Assembly (NCBI GenBank): GCA_050084985.1
Contig: JBITNC010000001.1
Span: 190,588,001-190,652,000 of the forward strand
DNA length: 64,000 nt
From: Nageia nagi
Taxonomy: Eukaryota > Pinophyta
Reading direction: 5' to 3'
In this document: piece by piece, positions 60,233-64,000 of the stretch
Numbering within the stretch: position 1 is the first letter of the stretch
Layout: the number at the start of each line of letters is the position of its first letter
The notes under the pieces: model-generated
What the model was told of the DNA's origin: nothing
Databases searched by the model: none
The model's input: only the letters and a program-made list of their open reading frames with translations
Position numbers and translations under genes: made by a program

Positions 60233-60585
60233 TGTATAATGGTTTCTCCATCTCTTGAGAGTACATCCACTTTGAATCATCATTCTATTACTTCTCACAA
60301 GATAACTCTCCTACAAATTTTTAAAAATTCTTCTACAAATATCCTACAAGAGCATCTCTACAAGATAAGTATTACTATGCTTCATCAAGTTACATAATGA
60401 GAGGGATACCCCTCTATTTATAAGAAAAAATCCACCCTTTAACCTTATTTTTACCTAAGGGTATGGTTAAAAGTGTTTATATATTTATTCTCTTAATAAT
60501 TTAAGGTATCTAAAGATACATTAATAATTAAGCGAATTTACATTAAAGAGAAATATTACATAATATTACATTACAATTTTTAACA
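60233..60585 (-). mobile_element. 353-bp LTR, minus orientation (right arm of the inverted pair)
   Basis: On the minus strand it starts TGTTAAAAATTGTAATG at 60585, right after a purine tract AAGGGAGAG (60594-60586), so it looks like a 3' LTR of a minus-strand element whose interior would lie above 60595. It ends near CCATTATACA at 60233. No copia protein could be read in 60595-61190. Confidence 0.7.
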
Positions 60586-60594
60586 CTCTCCCTT

Positions 60595-61194
60595 AATTCA
60601 ATATTGGGTAAAGAATCAAAAAGATAATGAGAAATATTAAAAGAGAGTTCTCCTCCATAGAGATACAAGTGGAGTTGAGAATGTTTTATATCTTTGGGAA
60701 AGTACTAGAATATAGATGGTTCTACAATGGTTCAACTACTTAACCATTTTAATAAATAGTTTTACAATATAATTATTAATCAAAAAATGATTTATTTATA
60801 TAAAATTATTCATTTAACAACATGTTGATATGATGAACTTCCATTAGCTTGCATACCTGAAGTAACCCGTAATATTAAGAAGAACCTACAGTTATAAGAA
60901 ACTCATAAATAAGATCAATTAGATACATCATATACACTCATATAAGATATATGTCATCTATAAACTAATCAAAAATACCAAGTCATCACATATGTACAAC
61001 ATCAAATATGATATACATCATCAACTATATGTCACATTTGCATACTAAAAATATATCAACCATAATATGATATCAACAATATCATATGTGCATAATAATA
61101 TTGTATGCATAATCAATCAAGTGATATAAATGCATTCTCAACCAAGAATATAAAAAATATCATCAATATTTATTAAAAAAATGCATTTTTGATC
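60595..61194. other. no recognisable gene
   Basis: Interior side of the right-arm LTR. From about 60940 to 61150 there are loose ATCA-ATATGAT-CATCA repeats. No protein motif. Confidence 0.35.
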
Positions 61195-61540
61195 TTTGTA
61201 TTATTTTTTTATATTATTATTTTATATTTGTCGAGGGTATATGAAAGTGTCATCACATCATAATGTTTCATAATTTAATTCTTCCTCTTAATGATAACTT
61301 CACCAAACAAATACTTATGTGATCATGTTATCTTAACCATGTCATAAATAATAAAATACCATCTTGACTAAAACACTAAGTCAAGATTTTCAAAGGTATA
61401 ACTATTTGACTAAATCAAGATTTATAAGCCACAAATTCTAACTTTACCAAACACAAAGTCAATATTTACAAAACAAAGCATAAGCCATAAATGCCAACTT
61501 GACCAAAGTCAAAGCCAAGATTTACAAAACAAAATGTAAG
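61195..61540. repeat. direct repeat unit B (partner at 59868-60165)
   Basis: Longer than unit A because the AAGCCA...CCAACTTGACCAAA...AAGCCAAGATTTACAAAAC segment occurs about three times in a row here and fewer times in unit A. Confidence 0.8.
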
Positions 61541-61784
61541 CCACATACATAAGTTCTTATCTATCTACAAACATGTTGATTTGAAGGTTTAAGTTCTCTT
61601 TCAATAATTTATAGCATATATGAAGAATAAACCATAAAATACCATCTTAACTATCATATTAAGATGCACAAGCTACAAAATACCAACTTGACTATGCTAC
61701 TAATCAAGGTGCATATAATAAAATTTGGTAGTATTAATCCATAAACATAGATTCAAATTTTAGCAAACAATTGTAATTTTAGAG

Positions 61785-61905
61785 AAATAAAAACCTTTTT
61801 AACCACTCCAACAATGTGCAATCATGGAGAAGGTCAAACCTTTTTAACCACTCTAATAATATAGTCATGAAGAAGGGTGAACTTTTTTAACTACTCTATC
61901 TACTA
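61785..61905. repeat. short tandem repeat, period about 55 bp
   Basis: CCTTTTTAACCACTC-AA-AAT followed by CATGGAGAAGG or CATGAAGAAGG occurs twice, with a third partial copy (CTTTTTTAACTACTC). Confidence 0.75.
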
Positions 61906-61964
61906 CAACTTGCTAACAAATAGCAATATGGTAATCAATCCATCATTATGGATAAAATTTTTAA

Positions 61965-62115
61965 AACAAGTATAATGGCATTAAACCATAAACATGGATA
62001 AACTTCCTAACAATGGAAGTATAGTGGCATGAATCCATAAACATGGGTATTCTTCTAAAATATGAAAGTATAAAGATATTAATCTATGAACATTTCCAAA
62101 CATGGAAGTATGCTT
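61965..62115. repeat. short tandem repeat, period about 60 bp
   Basis: GTATAATGGCATTAAACCATAAACATGG, GTATAGTGGCATGAATCCATAAACATGG and GTATAAAGATATTAATCTATGAACAT lie about 55-60 bases apart. Each is preceded by an ACAATGGAA or AATATGAAA block. The copy order is clear though diverged. Confidence 0.7.
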
Positions 62116-63420
62116 AGATTTTATACTTCCCCTTAAGAGTAACTTTTATTAAAAAAAAATATGTTGCAACTACTAATCTCTACAAACATAGAAAAGAATG
62201 TACACTTCCTAAAGGTACTTGTACACTTTCATTTTAAAGCAAAGATTTTTCTTATGCAAAAATAATCAATAATGAATTATCCTTAATAAATCTTGTGGAT
62301 AAAGTTTTAAAACTTTTCACTCCAACAAGTATATTATCTAATATGCACAAAAATTTTGAGGATTAATGCATAATAATTTCAATGTTGAGAAAGTTTACAA
62401 ATTTTACCCCAACAAGAATTTGTGCTCAACCAAAAAAAATTTCATACAAAGTAGGATCAATGTGTATAAATAATAATATATGCATAACCAAAAAGTTTTC
62501 ATCCAATATAGGATTAAAAAAATATGAGGATTGTATGAAGAAAATTTGCATAAACTTTTACTTCAAATAATATGCATATAAGAAATGTCTATATTAACCA
62601 TTAATTTTATAATCCAATACATATTAAGCATACTAATACTTTTGTAATATAAATTAATGTAACCAATAAGAATAGTGCATATCAAAATTTGAAAAAAAAA
62701 ATTACTTAAATTTTCATATTATGCACATCTAAGCATTATATTTTCATCTAACCAAGAAGATTAATTATGTCCATTAATTAACCATCCAAGCATAATAGCA
62801 ATATAATGTGCATAACCAAGTATAACAAGCATAAATTTTATAACATAATGTAACTGCCCTTTCCATAAATTAACATAAGAAAAAAATTGCATTAAAAGAA
62901 GTGTGCAATTAAAGTGGTTTGCAAGGTATTGGACATTATATAAAAAAATAATTATTACCTTGAAAAATTTATCTTACTTGATAAATTAGTCTAGTTTTGC
63001 CTTGAAAGTTTGTTATACTTGCAATAATTTTCATTTAAGTAAATAAATTTTGCAATGGATATTTTTGGATAAAGATGAACCTATTCCATGGATGTTTTTT
63101 AGAATGATGATTCTTTACTTGATTATATTATAGATAAAACTAAATTTCCAAAATTAAGTGAGAAAAGAGGAGCCTAGTTTCCATTACATACTCATGCATA
63201 TTTTGGAGCTAAATCAAGAACCTTAGAGGATATAGCAAGTTTTCCTTGCTACCTTAAATTACTCTTATTTCATTTTCTATAGTAGTAGGTTTATGTAGTT
63301 AGGTATGGGGAATAGGTTGTTATTTTTTTATGCTCCTTTTGGTATATTCACTAGACCAAATAAGTCTTTTGAGAGTAATTTTAAACTATCACCTAATATA
63401 TTTACCAATGGTTATCTACC
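62116..63420. other. no recognisable gene
   Basis: AT-rich. Words such as ATGCATAACCAA, AACCAAGAA and TAAGCATA recur loosely between 62330 and 62840, suggesting an old tandem or dispersed repeat. An open frame at 62382-62570 has no family resemblance. Confidence 0.3.
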
Positions 63421-63424
63421 AGTC

Positions 63425-63545
63425 ACCTATGAGGTCACCACCAAAAGTTCCCTCTCTAAGGTGGTGACTAATATCCATAAATATATAGTATCTAAAACCA
63501 CCACCTAATATCAAAAAGAGGTAGTTATAAACTATCTCTTTAGTA
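63425..63545. repeat. cluster of short inverted repeats (hairpins)
   Basis: GTCACCACC (about 63433) pairs with GGTGGTGAC (about 63461) around a 19-base loop. AAAGAGGTAGTT pairs with AACTATCTCTTT around a three-base loop at about 63515-63541, with one mismatch. A looser GTTTA-AGCAGCC-TAAAC lies just after. Could be the worn core of a hairpin-type MITE; no ends or target duplication were found. Confidence 0.5.
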
Positions 63546-63838
63546 ACTAGTTTAAGCAGCCTAAACTGCTACTCAACTCATCTCATTATTCTTTAAAGTG
63601 GAAGTTTAAGTCAATGCTCGCTTTATACATTTATGAAATAATTTAAAACCATAGCATATTAATCATATTTAAAAAAAAAGAGGCATATCATGGAAGCATT
63701 ATTCCAAATGTAAGAATGCTTCCAAGCTATACCTTCTTCAGTTTCCCGAGCACCCAAGCTCAATCATAGTGAGCCCAATTATGATGTTGGCCATGGGCTC
63801 CCAAAGGATGGCCCAATAGAACTAATTAATCATAGCTA

Positions 63839-63843
<5 letters not shown>
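63546..63843. other. no recognisable gene
   Basis: Spacer, slightly richer in G and C at 63720-63820. Nothing nameable. Confidence 0.3.

Positions 63844-63887
<44 letters not shown>
63844..63887. repeat. (TG)22 microsatellite
   Basis: Uninterrupted TG dinucleotides. Confidence 0.97.
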
Positions 63888-63888
<1 letters not shown>

Positions 63889-63929
63889 AAATGATGAATT
63901 ATAAAGGCATGTTCATGATCAAGTGTACC

Positions 63930-63995
63930 ATATGATATAAAATTATTCAAATGCACCAAAATATGATATAAAATGATCCAAATGCACTAACATTT
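63930..63995. repeat. 31-bp tandem repeat, two or more units
   Basis: ATATGATATAAAAT-AT-CAAATGCAC occurs twice, 31 bases apart, and may continue beyond the window end. Confidence 0.8.
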
Positions 63996-64000
63996 GATAT

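Noticed and set aside
63305-63508. 67-codon open frame
   Set aside because: No family resemblance, and much of its end is formed by short inverted repeats.

Overview
The window looks like nuclear DNA of a seed plant with a large, repeat-filled genome. It is very AT-rich (roughly 70-75% by eye) and CpG is scarce. Nearly everything recognisable is decayed transposable element: Ty3/gypsy, a LINE, a SINE, a CACTA element and non-autonomous LTR elements. Many stops and lost key residues fit C-to-T or G-to-A changes, as expected from old cytosine methylation. A GC-poor gymnosperm genome such as Welwitschia would fit, but no species marker is visible, so this is inference. I see no intact protein-coding gene, no tRNA or rRNA gene, no CRISPR array and no bacterial or organellar stretch. 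The one host-gene piece is a likely exon (45489-45647) for the GAT domain of a TOM1-like trafficking protein, with a splice acceptor just before it.

Layout. 1-9100: a minus-strand gypsy remnant (3' LTR cut by the window edge, gag at about 4.3-5.8 kb), degenerate minisatellites, an unpaired plus-strand LTR start at 6569, an (AT)n run and a 24-bp minisatellite. 9105-15317: a complete but dead LTR element with two 1367-bp LTRs, a primer-binding site, gag and protease remains, and no polymerase. 15.3-17.9 kb: several tandem arrays. 18.0-24.9 kb: a minus-strand gypsy with gag, protease, RT, RNase H and integrase in order, broken by unrelated inserts. 26577-27536: a small CACTA element with a 3-bp target duplication. 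29.6-31.3 kb: LINE ORF1 behind a 22-bp tandem array. 32.7-45.2 kb: a minus-strand Tat-like gypsy whose gag-protease and polymerase parts are separated by a 5.7-kb coding-poor LTR element (36534-42213), plus a SINE with a perfect 20-bp target duplication. 47215-59130: a plus-strand Tat-like element whose 5' LTR was split by a second LTR element (47676-56666, duplication CCATG). 59.5-63.9 kb: two inverted LTRs, direct repeats, minisatellites and a (TG)22 run.

The most interesting object is the 47676-56666 element. It has gag on the plus strand and no visible RT or integrase. On the opposite strand it carries a plant mobile domain (PMD) gene with a possible spliceosomal intron. Such an intron would survive retrotransposition because it is antisense to the genomic RNA. 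With the gag-protease-only element and the coding-poor one, the window holds three non-autonomous LTR designs that would all need polymerase supplied in trans.
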